Assembly: GCA_964019335.1 (NCBI GenBank)
Contig: OZ025705.1
Coordinates: 1-64,000, forward strand
DNA: 64,000 bases
Direction of reading: 5' to 3'
Source of the DNA: Diplonema japonicum
Lineage: Eukaryota; Euglenozoa; Diplonemea; Diplonemida; Diplonemidae
In this document: piece after piece, positions 32,882 to 42,955 of the stretch
Layout of the letters: each line of letters opens with the position of its first letter
How positions within the stretch are numbered: the first letter of the stretch is position 1
Notes under the pieces: generated by a model
What the model was told of the DNA's origin: nothing
What the model saw: the letters and a program-made list of their open reading frames with translations, nothing else
Database searches by the model: none
Made by a program: the position numbers and the translations under genes

Positions 32882-33505
32882 TCAGACTCCCTTGTCTTCA
32901 ACAACATCTCCTACAGGTTCATGGCTAGCGTCGAAGTTTGCTTCAGCCTCAGCCTCAGTGGCAAGGTCTTTCATGGAACCTGTGACACAAAGAACGACAC
33001 AATTTATACAGCTGAGCACCACCCCCGCAAGGAGGAAGAACAACCCATAGTTCAGCTCGTAGCGGTCCTTCAGCCTCAGCTCAACAGCACCGCAGTCGAA
33101 AGTTTCGTCAAACAAGGACCACCCTAGGCACATAGCAAGCAGGAACGCAATAAACATGAAAACATTGACTCCGCCGCTTACCTTCCCCAGCATACCACCC
33201 TCAGAACCAGCTCCGAAAAGAGAGACCAGCACAGCTACACTGCTCACAGCAAGACTGATCATTGTGAAGGCCTTCACACCGTTGCCCCTCTCCTCGTGGT
33301 CGGAGCAGTTCTGCCCACCTACAAAGTGTGCCTCATCAGTCCATCCGTTTCCCCTTGAGTCCTTCCATGCACCAAGCCCGCTCCCATCAGGAAGGTACCC
33401 CGCCTTTGTGATCATCAAGCTGCGGCCGTCAGCGAGGACAACCCCCGCGAACAGCACACACACCATCGACAGGAACCCAACAACAACGTGACCGATGCGT
33501 GTCAT
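32882..33505 (-). CDS. amastin-like four-transmembrane protein, paralogue A
   Basis: The protein has 207 residues from ATG 33505, directly after an A run ending in AG (AAAG, then AA, then ATG). Topology: a hydrophobic N-terminal segment, an outer loop with Trp residues and a Cys in NCSDHEERGNG, two membrane segments, a second loop with DETFDC, then a fourth segment and a charged tail. This matches the four-segment layout of amastin surface proteins of trypanosomatids, but I see no diagnostic amastin signature, so the call is by topology and context. It is clearly related to the two identical genes at 33988 and 37229, with the NCSDHEERGNGVKAF block fully conserved. Confidence 0.6.
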   Translation of the reverse strand: MTRIGHVVVGFLSMVCVLFAGVVLADGRSLMITKAGYLPDGSGLGAWKDSRGNGWTDEAHFVGGQNCSDHEERGNGVKAFTMISLAVSSVAVLVSLFGAGSEGGMLGKVSGGVNVFMFIAFLLAMCLGWSLFDETFDCGAVELRLKDRYELNYGLFFLLAGVVLSCINCVVLCVTGSMKDLATEAEAEANFDASHEPVGDVVEDKGV

Positions 33506-33987
33506 TTCTTTTTTTTTTTTTTTGAAAGAAGAATACAAATAGCAAAAGGTGCCTGTCGGGGTGGGGGAGGCCGTTTGTCTTCACAATGCTCCACGGTGCT
33601 AAAAATAAAATAACAAACAGCAAAACTATTTCATGCATACTACTATTCGACGCGCGAATGTGGTGTGCATAGTCGTAGACTGTGCTGTTCATGATAAGGA
33701 AGACAAGATACATCCAGAATAAGAAAGGCAACTCCCACTTAAGGACCACCCCAAAGAAAGAATTAAATATGACGGGGGAAGTGTTACAATCCACCGAAGA
33801 GTAAAGAGTGGCGAGTCCATTGTGCTACTTAGCACAGCACAGGACACGCATAAGGGAGGCAGAACAAGGGATGGGGGGAGTAGGATCGTTTTAGTAATAA
33901 TATATTTTTACCCAATCATGTCAACTTAGCATCAACAGAGCGTGTGGGTATTACAGGAACAAAAAAAAAAAAGAACTTTTAGCCGAC
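33506..33987. other. intergenic spacer between amastin-like genes
   Basis: About 480 bases of mixed sequence with A runs at both ends. No gene is seen. The left edge carries the A-tract acceptor of paralogue A. Confidence 0.5.
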
Positions 33988-34678
33988 TCAAACATCAGCC
34001 TTCTCGGCGGTCTTGTCGCCCAAGGGCTCGTTGGTGGTTTCCGTCACGGGGCCTGCCACAGCAACGTCCTTCATGGAGCCGGTGGCGACGAGGACGATGA
34101 TGTTCAGGAGGCCCACCACAGTGCCTGCGAGGAGGAAGAACAGCCCGTAGTTCAGCTCGAACAAGTCCTTCAGCCTCAGCCTGGGGACGATCGAGTTATC
34201 GCAGTCGAAGGTCTCGTCGTACAGGGACCAGCCGATGGCCATGGAGAGGAGGAAGGACAGGAACACCCCAGCCTGAAGCCCTGCGTTCACCATCCCCAGT
34301 GTCCCGCCCTCAGAACCCGCACCCAAGAGAGACACAAGAACGGCGAAGCAGCTCAGAATGAGAGCAATGGTTCCGAAGGCCTTCACACCGTTGCCCCTCT
34401 CCTCGTGGTCGGAGCAGTTCAAGGACTTCACAGGGTGCGCGTCGTCGGTCCAGTCGTTCCCCTTCGCGTCCTTCCACACCCCGACACCGTAGCCGTCATG
34501 GAACAGAGGCCCCACGTTGCTGGCCTTCACGATGATCACGCTGCGCCCGTCGCCAAGAGCGACACCAGCGAACAGCACACACACCATCGACAGGAACCCT
34601 GCAACAACGTGACCGATGCGAGTCATTTTTCTTTTTTTTTTTTTTTGAGAAGTTTAAAAAAAGCACAAAAGTAGCTGT
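33985..34678. repeat. duplicated amastin-like gene block, copy 1
   Basis: About 694 bases, repeated at 37226-37922 in the same orientation with an offset of 3241. I find no difference over the coding part. The only visible change is in the T-run upstream of the start codon (T15 here; a 17-base interrupted run in the other copy). Confidence 0.9.
33988..34626 (-). CDS. amastin-like four-transmembrane protein, paralogue B1
   Basis: The protein has 212 residues from ATG 34626, five bases after a run of 15 A ending in AG. Membrane segments are at about 5-25, 84-104, 112-137 and 157-182. The first outer loop holds WKDAKGNDW and NCSDHEERGNG (Cys71), and the second holds DETFDC (Cys142). The protein is identical to the one encoded at 37229-37867. 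Family and likely location (surface or endomembrane) are inferred as for paralogue A. It may equally be a claudin-like four-segment protein of unknown type. Confidence 0.65.
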   Translation of the reverse strand: MTRIGHVVAGFLSMVCVLFAGVALGDGRSVIIVKASNVGPLFHDGYGVGVWKDAKGNDWTDDAHPVKSLNCSDHEERGNGVKAFGTIALILSCFAVLVSLLGAGSEGGTLGMVNAGLQAGVFLSFLLSMAIGWSLYDETFDCDNSIVPRLRLKDLFELNYGLFFLLAGTVVGLLNIIVLVATGSMKDVAVAGPVTETTNEPLGDKTAEKADV

Positions 34679-35268
34679 GAAAGTGAAGTTGCATGTGCGT
34701 CGAGTGAACCGGGAAGGTGGAATAGGAAGAAAAAAGGTGTCTTTGAAAAGAGAAAGAGAGGGAAAACAAACAAGAGAGAAGTAGCAGGCCACGTAAGGCC
34801 CAAGTTCGATCGACGCCAAGAGAAACACAAAATGTTAAGCTCTTGCAGAATAAAACCTAAAGATAAGAAAAAAGAAGAAAGAAGGACGCACTATTACTAT
34901 GTGAAGCACTACTCATTAAGTTAAGGTGTCACCGTTTCCACAAAACATGTTCAGTGCCTTTCATAAGGAAACGGGTGACAGGACATGCCTGTGCATCGTG
35001 TAGGAGCTTGCAAGTAGCATTTGAAGGGAGAAAAAAATGGGAAACAAACAGAGAGGGAGAATGTATGTTGCGGGAAGAAAAGAATAGATACGATTTGCCA
35101 CAAGTAAAGGGACACAAAACGAACTGAATTGTCCTGGGAAATGTTTCCACAACGGCATGGAACAGAATCGACAAAACGGCGTGACCCAGAGTCACTAGCC
35201 TCTTGCATTATGTACAGTTTCTTTCTTCATTTCTTTTCGCTTTTTTTCTTCCCCTCCTGCAGTCTAGT
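34679..35268. other. intergenic spacer
   Basis: A-rich and mixed sequence without a credible gene. It lies between the start of the B1 gene and the stop of the chitinase gene. Confidence 0.5.
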
Positions 35269-36759
35269 CTAGTTGCTGATCTTCTTACACTCCGGTGCGT
35301 AGTTGCAAACAGACAGACACCTGGCCCACCACTGGTTTTGCTTATAGCACGACAGGCCGGCCTCACAGCAGTTCTGGTTCGAGAGACATCCATTGTAAGC
35401 ACTGATCCTGCTAGTGCAGGCAGCATCAGAAGTGGGCACTGGCGTGAAGGCAGGTGTCGGTTGAGGAGTAGGAGCAGGAGTGTGAACAGCTGTTGGCTGA
35501 GGGGTGGGAACAGGAGTGGACGCAGGCATGGGGGTAGGTGCAGGGGTTGGCACGGGGGTGGACGCGGGAGGGTTTCCGTGGCTGCACCCCCTGGCAGGGC
35601 TGACGGAAGCACTGACCGCCTGGGACCAGGCCCCGTTGGTGTCGTGAAGAGCGACCCAGAAGAAGGCCCCCCCGTTGCAGGGGTACTCCTTGTTCAGGTC
35701 CTTCATCACGCTGACAGCCTGCTGCGCATTGCTGTTGGAACCGGTCCCCCCGCAGTCGCTGATGCAGAAGCCGAAGACCACCTTCGTCGGGTCGTTCCCG
35801 AAGCAGTCTGTCACGGGTCTTGAGGTGCTGCAGGGCGGACTCGTAGACGCCCCCGTTGATCCCGTCCGAGTTGGGGCGGGTCACCCCGTTGTAGTACTGC
35901 GGCATGATGAAGTCCATGGAGCTCGCCACCTCCTTGATGACATTGTAGTAGCCTGTCCCCTGCTTCATGTCGATGTCCATCGGTGCGTGCGTCACTTCAC
36001 CGCCAGCAGGGAGCCTCTGCTTCAGCCCGACAGTCACCTCCCTCAAAAAGGCCTGCGCCTGCGCCCCCTTCGCGAAGGAGGACCCCCTCTGCCCGTCCTC
36101 GTAGTAGTACTCGTAGTCGATGTCCACCCCGTCGAAACCCTGGTCCCGCGAGATGTCCACCAGCTGCTGGATCACGAAGTCCTCCTTCCCGTAGCAGTAC
36201 TCCCAGCAGTCGTCTAGCCCGTCCCACGAGCCCCCCATCCCGGCCCCGCCGAAGGACAGGATCACCTTCTTCCCAGCCGCACGCCACTTCTGCACGAGCG
36301 CCGGCTGCGGGGCGTTTCCGCACACGGGCACGGGCGTCGAGATCACGCACTGCTGGTTGCAGGTGTTCTTCCCCGGGCTCCACGTGTAGGTCACCGCGAA
36401 GGACACGAGGACATGTGTGTAGGCGTTCATCTGTGCGTCCGTGGGGCACGCCTGCCAGTTCCCGACGTAGGCGATCATCCTGCTGTCCTCCGATGCCTGA
36501 GCCGGAGGACCGGGCGGCGGCGTGGGCGGCGTAGGGGTCGGAGGCGGTGCCGGCACAGTGCCCCCCATCGATGGGCACCATGTCGCTTGGTTCGACGTGC
36601 ACACACCAGCACTGCCGCCACCCGGGTAGCACGCTCCGCCCACCCTGACTTGTAACAAGGGTCACCCATGTTGATGCAGCGCTGGCACTCCTCCACAGTC
36701 TGCCCTGAGGTATTTGCCACAAGCAGCATCATCCCAAGAAACACCCCGGACGTTTTCAT
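35269..36759 (-). pseudogene. GH18 chitinase-like secreted protein, frame broken at two points
   Basis: ATG 36759 starts a signal peptide (GVFLGMMLLVANTSG) and a Cys-rich segment. The frame changes near 36646 (AGGGTGGG) and again near 35822-35832 (CAAGACCCG), and no intron signals explain the shifts. Reading across the three frames gives: a Cys-rich N-terminal domain, a Pro/Thr linker, a GH18 barrel with FDGVDIDYE (the catalytic DxxDxDxE) and PQYYNGV, a Thr/Pro-rich linker with repeats of TPVPTPAPTP type, and a C-terminal CBM1-like Cys domain (CCEAGLSCYKQNQWW). All blocks are otherwise free of stops. Either the gene decayed recently or two small indel errors sit in short homopolymers. An active enzyme would hydrolyse chitin-type beta-1,4-GlcNAc polymers outside the cell. 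It lies exactly between the two identical amastin-like copies. Confidence 0.75.
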
Positions 36760-37228
36760 TTGTGTGTAGATGAAACTAGAGGAGATTATACATACGGAAG
36801 GAGATGGGAAAGAAGACTTGTGCTTGGAGACGGCGTACTCTTGGAAGTACATAACCCAAAGGCAAAGAAGAAACAGAATGAAAAGGAAGAAAAAGGAAAA
36901 AAGATGGGGTTTGACAGCCACTGTTTCGCGTTTGCGCGCAGCGTAGAGGAGGAGGGAGGCCCATCTTGTGTTGACACCTTCTGCGTTACTGCTAATTTGT
37001 CTGCGGATGGTGTTGGCAGTTCGTGGGCTTGAGATAAGACACGAAGCTTTTGACCCCAATCAACTCCCTGTGCGCACGTGGCGGACCCGAAAAGAAAAAA
37101 AATACAAATGGTTTCCTGGTACCACTTGGCAGGTACCTGAAAGTAAAATGAGAAAGAGAAAACGGAATTCACATAACACCATAGTATTCGGAGGGCATAT
37201 CAAATTAGCATTGACATAACATGCTGAC
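36760..37228. other. intergenic spacer
   Basis: Mixed sequence with A-rich parts and no gene. The left edge contains the CTCCTCTAG acceptor candidate of the chitinase gene. Confidence 0.5.
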
Positions 37229-37922
37229 TCAAACATCAGCCTTCTCGGCGGTCTTGTCGCCCAAGGGCTCGTTGGTGGTTTCCGTCACGGGGCCTGCCAC
37301 AGCAACGTCCTTCATGGAGCCGGTGGCGACGAGGACGATGATGTTCAGGAGGCCCACCACAGTGCCTGCGAGGAGGAAGAACAGCCCGTAGTTCAGCTCG
37401 AACAAGTCCTTCAGCCTCAGCCTGGGGACGATCGAGTTATCGCAGTCGAAGGTCTCGTCGTACAGGGACCAGCCGATGGCCATGGAGAGGAGGAAGGACA
37501 GGAACACCCCAGCCTGAAGCCCTGCGTTCACCATCCCCAGTGTCCCGCCCTCAGAACCCGCACCCAAGAGAGACACAAGAACGGCGAAGCAGCTCAGAAT
37601 GAGAGCAATGGTTCCGAAGGCCTTCACACCGTTGCCCCTCTCCTCGTGGTCGGAGCAGTTCAAGGACTTCACAGGGTGCGCGTCGTCGGTCCAGTCGTTC
37701 CCCTTCGCGTCCTTCCACACCCCGACACCGTAGCCGTCATGGAACAGAGGCCCCACGTTGCTGGCCTTCACGATGATCACGCTGCGCCCGTCGCCAAGAG
37801 CGACACCAGCGAACAGCACACACACCATCGACAGGAACCCTGCAACAACGTGACCGATGCGAGTCATTTTTCTTTTCTTTTTTTTTTTTGAGAAGTTTAA
37901 AAAAAGCACAAAAGTAGCTGTG
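37226..37922. repeat. duplicated amastin-like gene block, copy 2
   Basis: Matches 33985-34678 (see that entry). Identity stops in the sequence flanking GTAGCTGTG on one side and GACTCAAAC on the other, so the duplicated unit is little larger than one gene with its acceptor. Confidence 0.9.
37229..37867 (-). CDS. amastin-like four-transmembrane protein, paralogue B2
   Basis: The protein has 212 residues from ATG 37867 and is identical to the product of 33988-34626; see there for topology. The acceptor is again an A-rich run ending AG five bases before the ATG. Identity at the DNA level, including silent positions, implies very recent duplication or ongoing gene conversion between B1 and B2. 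Confidence 0.65.
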   Translation of the reverse strand: MTRIGHVVAGFLSMVCVLFAGVALGDGRSVIIVKASNVGPLFHDGYGVGVWKDAKGNDWTDDAHPVKSLNCSDHEERGNGVKAFGTIALILSCFAVLVSLLGAGSEGGTLGMVNAGLQAGVFLSFLLSMAIGWSLYDETFDCDNSIVPRLRLKDLFELNYGLFFLLAGTVVGLLNIIVLVATGSMKDVAVAGPVTETTNEPLGDKTAEKADV

Positions 37923-38669
37923 GTAAGTTGGGATAGAGTGAACAGTGCAAGTCGACGATGAATGCAACGTGGAATGAGGGGGGGGAGGGAGGGAGGGAGG
38001 GAGGGGACAAGGGTCAAGGGGCGAGGGCAAAGGGGGCAGACAAAACAAAGATTAATGAGTACGCAGGGGGGGAATAAAAAATAAAAAAAGAACCAGATAA
38101 ACAACGACGCCGCAAGAGCTCAAGAGCCAGAAAAGGCAGCCCAGCTACGTCAGGAATGAAAAAAAAAAAGACACTAAAAAGAAAAAAGAGAAAGGAGGGG
38201 AGAATTTTGTGAGCTGTGGGGGTACAAGAAATAAAAGAATCGGAGAAGGGAACCAAATAAAGGGCGGGGAGAAGAAGAAGGGGAGAAAAAAAAAACTATT
38301 CCCACGCAGGTGGTTTTTAAGAAAAAAAAAGAGGATGGAATGGGAGGGGGAAAAGAAACTCTTTTGAGGTTACTTTCTTCCCCTCCTTTTTTTCTTTTTT
38401 TTTTCTTCTCTTTTTTTAAAATAGAAAATTGCCATCCGTCCTTTTTTTGGAGCGCATTCTTGTTCTCCTTTTTTTTTTTCCTTTCGTTGTGCTATGCTTC
38501 AGGGTTTAACACACCAGATGCATGCCACCTTTCTCTTTTTTTCCTGCTCACTTTTTTTCAGCTACCTTCGAGGTACAAAAAAAAAATTAAAAAAATGAGA
38601 GGACGGGAATCGTAGACACTAGAGGGGAAGGGAAGGAGGGATGGGGTCTCTTTTTCTTTTCAGGACGAA
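37923..38669. other. intergenic homopolymer spacer
   Basis: Contains a GGGA repeat near 37980-38004 and many A and T runs. No gene is seen. Confidence 0.55.
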
Positions 38670-40843
38670 CTAAGCTTCCGCCCTCAACATGTCAGAGGCT
38701 TTCTGCGGGGGGGGGGGGGGAATTATTTTAACCTGCATAACATACTCTTCTGGATGCTGCAACACCCCTCTTGATCCCATCACGTTCCCTTCGCTGGTTC
38801 TCTTGGCGAATACGGCGCTGGTGGTGCAGCTCGTCGACTTCCTGCAGGAAAAAAAAATAATTAGAAAAAGATGCGGGAATACCTTCAGGTCTTTCTGCGT
38901 GGTGTAGTAGTAGTACGCCTCATCCTCCTCCTTGTCTTCTTGCAGGTCCCTCAGCTTCAATTCTGTGGCCTCGATGGTGGCCTCCTTCTCGTGCAAGATG
39001 ATGTTCTTCAGCTTCATCGACGTGGTGATGGCCTCCAGGTCCCTGTTCAACAGCTCGTACAATTCGATGTCGATCAGCTCGTTGGCGGGCATGATTGCCT
39101 CCAGGTTGGTTGGGTCCACATCGTCGTCCTCTGTCAGAGTAAGCGCGTCCTTCAACCTGCGCTGGATCTTCTGGTCGCTCTTCAGGTCCTTCAGAGCATT
39201 GGTCACAACACCGAGACGGTTCTCCAGCACTCCCAGACGGAAGGCCTGATGGTGGGTTATGTGTCGTAGAAAAAACATACCTGTGCCTTGATGATCCTGT
39301 CGCTCTCTCCCTTGGCAGAAACATGGCTCGAGATCTGTCTCTGGAGGTATTGCTTGTCGTTCTGCAGGGAATCCACAGCCACCACGTCCCTCTGCTCCTC
39401 CAGCACTGTAATCGCCCTGTCGCTCTTGTCGTGGTACTTCATCAGCCTGTTGGTCTCCTCGCGCACCTCGTCCATCTCCTTGTTCACCACATTGATATCG
39501 TTCTGGCATTTGAACACCTGCTCTTCGACTTCCTTCTTCTCCTCTACTTCCTCCGACAGCCTCACAAGGAGCTCGGTCTTCTTCTTCAGAACCTGAACAC
39601 CCTTGCTGTGCTCCCTCTCAAGCGTCTGCACCAACTCTGTGAGGTGCAGGATCTGTTCTTCCTGTAAGAATTTTTTTTTTTTTTGGAATCTTTTACAAAG
39701 TTTTTGATTCAATACCTGCAGGTTCCAGTCGATGTGTTCTTTCTTGTTGTTGCTGTTGTCAAACCCTGTCACCCTTTGTATGTGGCCGAGCTCCTTGGCC
39801 ACGCTGTCGATCTGCTTGTCCACGGCCTGGATGTCCTTCTCCGTGAGGTTGGTATCTCTTATCACTTCTTCGTTGACCTTCTGCTGCAGCTTGATGGCGT
39901 GCTCGAGCTCTACAACTTTGTCAAGCGCCTCTTCAGGCAGGATGGTGTCCTCCTCTATTCTGAGGGCGTCCTGGTACATGACCTTCAGGCACACCGGTAC
40001 TTCGTCCACAACAACAAACCAGAAGGTGGAGATGAAGTCCGCGAAGGTGGCCCTCAGTTCCTGGTTCACACGCACCACCTCCCACTCTGTCACGGCAGGG
40101 ATCTTGGCCTGCACAATGTCGATCATTTCTTCCTCCTTCTGGTGCGCCGCTTCAGGCTCCACAGTGTTCCCGCTGCCCCCCAGTGCTGCGTAGTACGCTT
40201 CAATCTGCTGGCGCCTCTCCTCGTTCTCCTCCTCGCTCAGCGCCTCGTTCTCAGCAATCTCCGCAGGGTGGGTGGACCAGATCAGCCTGAGAGTCACCTT
40301 GACTGTGCCCTCCATTGCGTTCTCTTTCGCCTGAACTTCGAAAGCGGCCTCGTTCTCAATGCCCATGTCCTCCATCAGTATCCTCAGCAGCTCTGTGCTG
40401 TCGAAGTCCTTTGCCTTCAGGGTGATGTGATAGGTCTTCGGCAGCACCTTGAACAGATTCTCGTCAATGAAGGCCCTCTCTGTGTCGCTCGCCTTCGCCT
40501 TGTTGCAGATGTTGTCCAGCGTCACCGCGTTCTTCTTCTCCACATCCAGCTGCTTGAACAGCCTGAACACAAGCTTCTCCTCTTTCAATTCGGCAATAGT
40601 ATTCTCGTCCTGCTCCTTCGCATCACGCAGCCCTTGCACGTCTCCCCTGACGTCGTCAAGGTGCTTCTTTTTCCTCTCCACAGTCTGCCTCATCAGTTCG
40701 CACTGCTTCTCTTTTTGCTCCATCATGGCCTTCAGCCTCCTCCTTGCCTGCTCCTGTGCGTTCACACCCCTCACGTACGACGTGTTCGACATTGCCACCG
40801 ACGAGGCATCATCAAAGTCACTACCAGCAGGGACTAGCGCCAT
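38670..40843 (-). CDS. long coiled-coil protein (5 exons)
   Basis: Exons 39716..40843, 39281..39661, 38883..39245, 38746..38841 and 38670..38702 join to 666 residues. ATG 40843 lies 9 bases after ATCACAG. Heptad-rich helices (residues about 28-95 and 340-660) flank a possible globular part (about 96-330) with mixed strands. The second half is almost pure coiled coil. The first intron (54 nt) can be read through in frame, so retention would add 18 residues. The last intron has a C14 run directly before GCAG, a rare pure-C pyrimidine tract. A cytoskeletal or flagellar role is plausible in this lineage but not shown. Confidence 0.75.
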
Positions 40844-40940
40844 TGTAATGTCCTGTGATGTGATGTGTGATTTGTAAGTTAGGTGAGTAATAAAGAGAAG
40901 TGAGTTGTGTAAACGATGAGAGATGGTCGGCACGACATGT

Positions 40941-42869
40941 CTAGCCGCCCCTAACAAGTCTGTAACTACCAGAAGCCGACTTGATCATCACGCCCTCGTG
41001 GTTCAGTTTCCTTATAATGTCTGCCACGCACGAGGCGTCGATGCCACATGTCACTGCCAAAGACACGATGTCGCTGGGTTTGTAGAGATCAGTGCCCGTA
41101 GCTGCGCTGTGTGACACAAGCTCCTTCAAAAGGTATGTGGATGTCTTTGCAGTGGCAGTCGTCTTCTGCTTGAGAGTGAGTATTGTCCTTGCCGTGCATG
41201 GTGGTGGCATTGTCTCTGTGGCTTCGCTGTACATCTCCAGCACATCGAGCACATGCCGTGTACCGATGGACCTAGAAAAGTCCACCCTTGCTCGTGCTTG
41301 TACCAACGTGCACAGGACACGCGCAAGCTGTGCTCTCTTCAAGCTATCTGAGGCTTTCTTTTCACAATATCTTTCCAACAAGTTCGCCTCTTGCGCACCA
41401 AGCACAGGGTTGAAACTCTTCATGAGCACGATGAACTGCTTCACTACACTGCAAGAAAGCAATGCCACATCATACTCCTCAAGGGCCAACCTTCTGCACA
41501 ACGCGTCTGCGTGACTGGTAGCGGCATGCGAACCTGACCTCTGCGATGAGCGTGCTTGCGACACGGAAGACGACCTCGCTTCCAGCAGAAAGGAAGAGAA
41601 CATAGCGTCGTGAACACCGTCCTTCCTGTCGACCATGTTGAGCACTATGTCGAAGCGCTTGTCGAGGTCTGCCTTGCGGCCGGATGCACCTGTTGCCAGC
41701 ACCGTGTGCCCGTCGGCGCTCACTCCTTCAAAGAGAGATGGGATGACCTTGGGGGGCAGTGTGTGGATGTCATCAACAGCGAGATACCCGCCATTGATGG
41801 AGCACAGCAAGCTGCCCTTTGTCATCTGACATGTCCTGCTTGCGTTCAGCGACCCGAGGTCCTTCCTTTGGAGCACCTCATGGTTGGGGAGCTTGTCGCA
41901 TACATTTCGTAGCAACGTGCTCTTCCCCATCCCGCTGCCTCCTGCCACTAAGCAGTGCACATTGCCGGAGTAGCGCACTCCACCATTGGCACGCACGCAT
42001 CCGCCCACAATGCACAGAAGCACACCAAGCTTGATGACCTCACAACCAGCCAAATCAGGCGCAAGTGACTTCAACAACAACGGAAGAAAGGCCTCACCGT
42101 GCCCAATCGCTAAGTTGTACAAAAGTTGCGCTTTCTTTTCGCATATGCTGTATATCTTATGTGGGGAAGCGACGTGGAGTGCTTCCAAGTAGTACACTGC
42201 CTTGTAGCGAAGGTACACAGGATGCTCGGGTGTTGGCTGCGCTGCACGGCACACACCGTTTATCTTGGCAACATCACCCAAGGATGGTTGAAGCTTGGTG
42301 AAATTAAAGACAACGGTAATCTGTCTTGTTTTAGGGTTCAGGAGTTCCAACACCTGACACGATTTGGTCAGTGCAGCTGCAAGATACATGCTGTAGCTGC
42401 TACAGCAGTGCGGTGGGGAAGCGGTGGGTGTGAGATGCCCTCTGCTATACATGCGGCGGAGCGACTTCCCACATGAGTTGCACTTGAAGAGCTTCTCGTA
42501 TACGAGGCCTATACCCTTGTCGGTGCACCTTGTCACGGAACCCTGCACACACTGCATGGTGCCCACCATGCTCGGGGTCAGCTTTGCGGTTGTCTTCATG
42601 TCGGTGCAGTCGATTGCTGCTTCTCTGCCTAGTGCATTGCATCCATATACCTGTGCTACGTACCGCAGGCAGCAAACAACAACATCAGGCCTTGCTGCGA
42701 CGATCTCCTTTCCTAGCACTTCACGCAGACAACTATAACTCACGAGCTGGAGGTTCGAGCAATGACGCAGCTTCTGCACGATTATGCTGCACTCGTCTGT
42801 GAAGGGCTCGTCGGTGAGCCTGTCCCATGCGTCGCACTGCTCCTGACCGGCAGGGTGCACGTCCATCAT
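40941..42869 (-). CDS. divergent MCM-type AAA+ helicase (MCM8/MCM9-like)
   Basis: The protein has 642 residues from ATG 42869, shortly after GGCACAG; a second Met follows at once. The N-terminal part has an OB-like segment with cysteines at 130, 133, 155 and 156 for a zinc site. The AAA+ part starts at APDLAGCEVIKLGVLL and has Walker A GGSGMGKST (310-318), a Walker B variant LAVDDIH (366-367, where most MCMs have Asp-Glu) and an arginine-finger-like DKRFD (Arg405). A C-terminal winged-helix-like segment ends the protein. Domain order is that of MCM proteins. The short length and deviating motifs suggest MCM8 or MCM9, which act in homologous recombination repair, rather than MCM2-7. Confidence 0.75.
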   Translation of the reverse strand: MMDVHPAGQEQCDAWDRLTDEPFTDECSIIVQKLRHCSNLQLVSYSCLREVLGKEIVAARPDVVVCCLRYVAQVYGCNALGREAAIDCTDMKTTAKLTPSMVGTMQCVQGSVTRCTDKGIGLVYEKLFKCNSCGKSLRRMYSRGHLTPTASPPHCCSSYSMYLAAALTKSCQVLELLNPKTRQITVVFNFTKLQPSLGDVAKINGVCRAAQPTPEHPVYLRYKAVYYLEALHVASPHKIYSICEKKAQLLYNLAIGHGEAFLPLLLKSLAPDLAGCEVIKLGVLLCIVGGCVRANGGVRYSGNVHCLVAGGSGMGKSTLLRNVCDKLPNHEVLQRKDLGSLNASRTCQMTKGSLLCSINGGYLAVDDIHTLPPKVIPSLFEGVSADGHTVLATGASGRKADLDKRFDIVLNMVDRKDGVHDAMFSSFLLEARSSSVSQARSSQRSGSHAATSHADALCRRLALEEYDVALLSCSVVKQFIVLMKSFNPVLGAQEANLLERYCEKKASDSLKRAQLARVLCTLVQARARVDFSRSIGTRHVLDVLEMYSEATETMPPPCTARTILTLKQKTTATAKTSTYLLKELVSHSAATGTDLYKPSDIVSLAVTCGIDASCVADIIRKLNHEGVMIKSASGSYRLVRGG

Positions 42870-42955
42870 GCCTGTGCCTGTGGTGTGCTGATGATGGGCA
42901 GCTTGCCAAGCTACTACTGTAACATATTACACTTTATAAAATCTGTTCAAAGGTT

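Noticed and set aside
39662-39715. 18 residues read in frame inside the coiled-coil protein
   Set aside because: The segment has GTATTG at its start, TTCTTACAG at its end and an A-rich middle, so it is treated as an intron that happens to be a multiple of three.
39683-40837. 384-codon open frame on the plus strand
   Set aside because: It is antisense to the coiled-coil gene. The gene's low-complexity helical codons leave the other strand open (Leu/His-rich product with no motif), and no acceptor precedes it.
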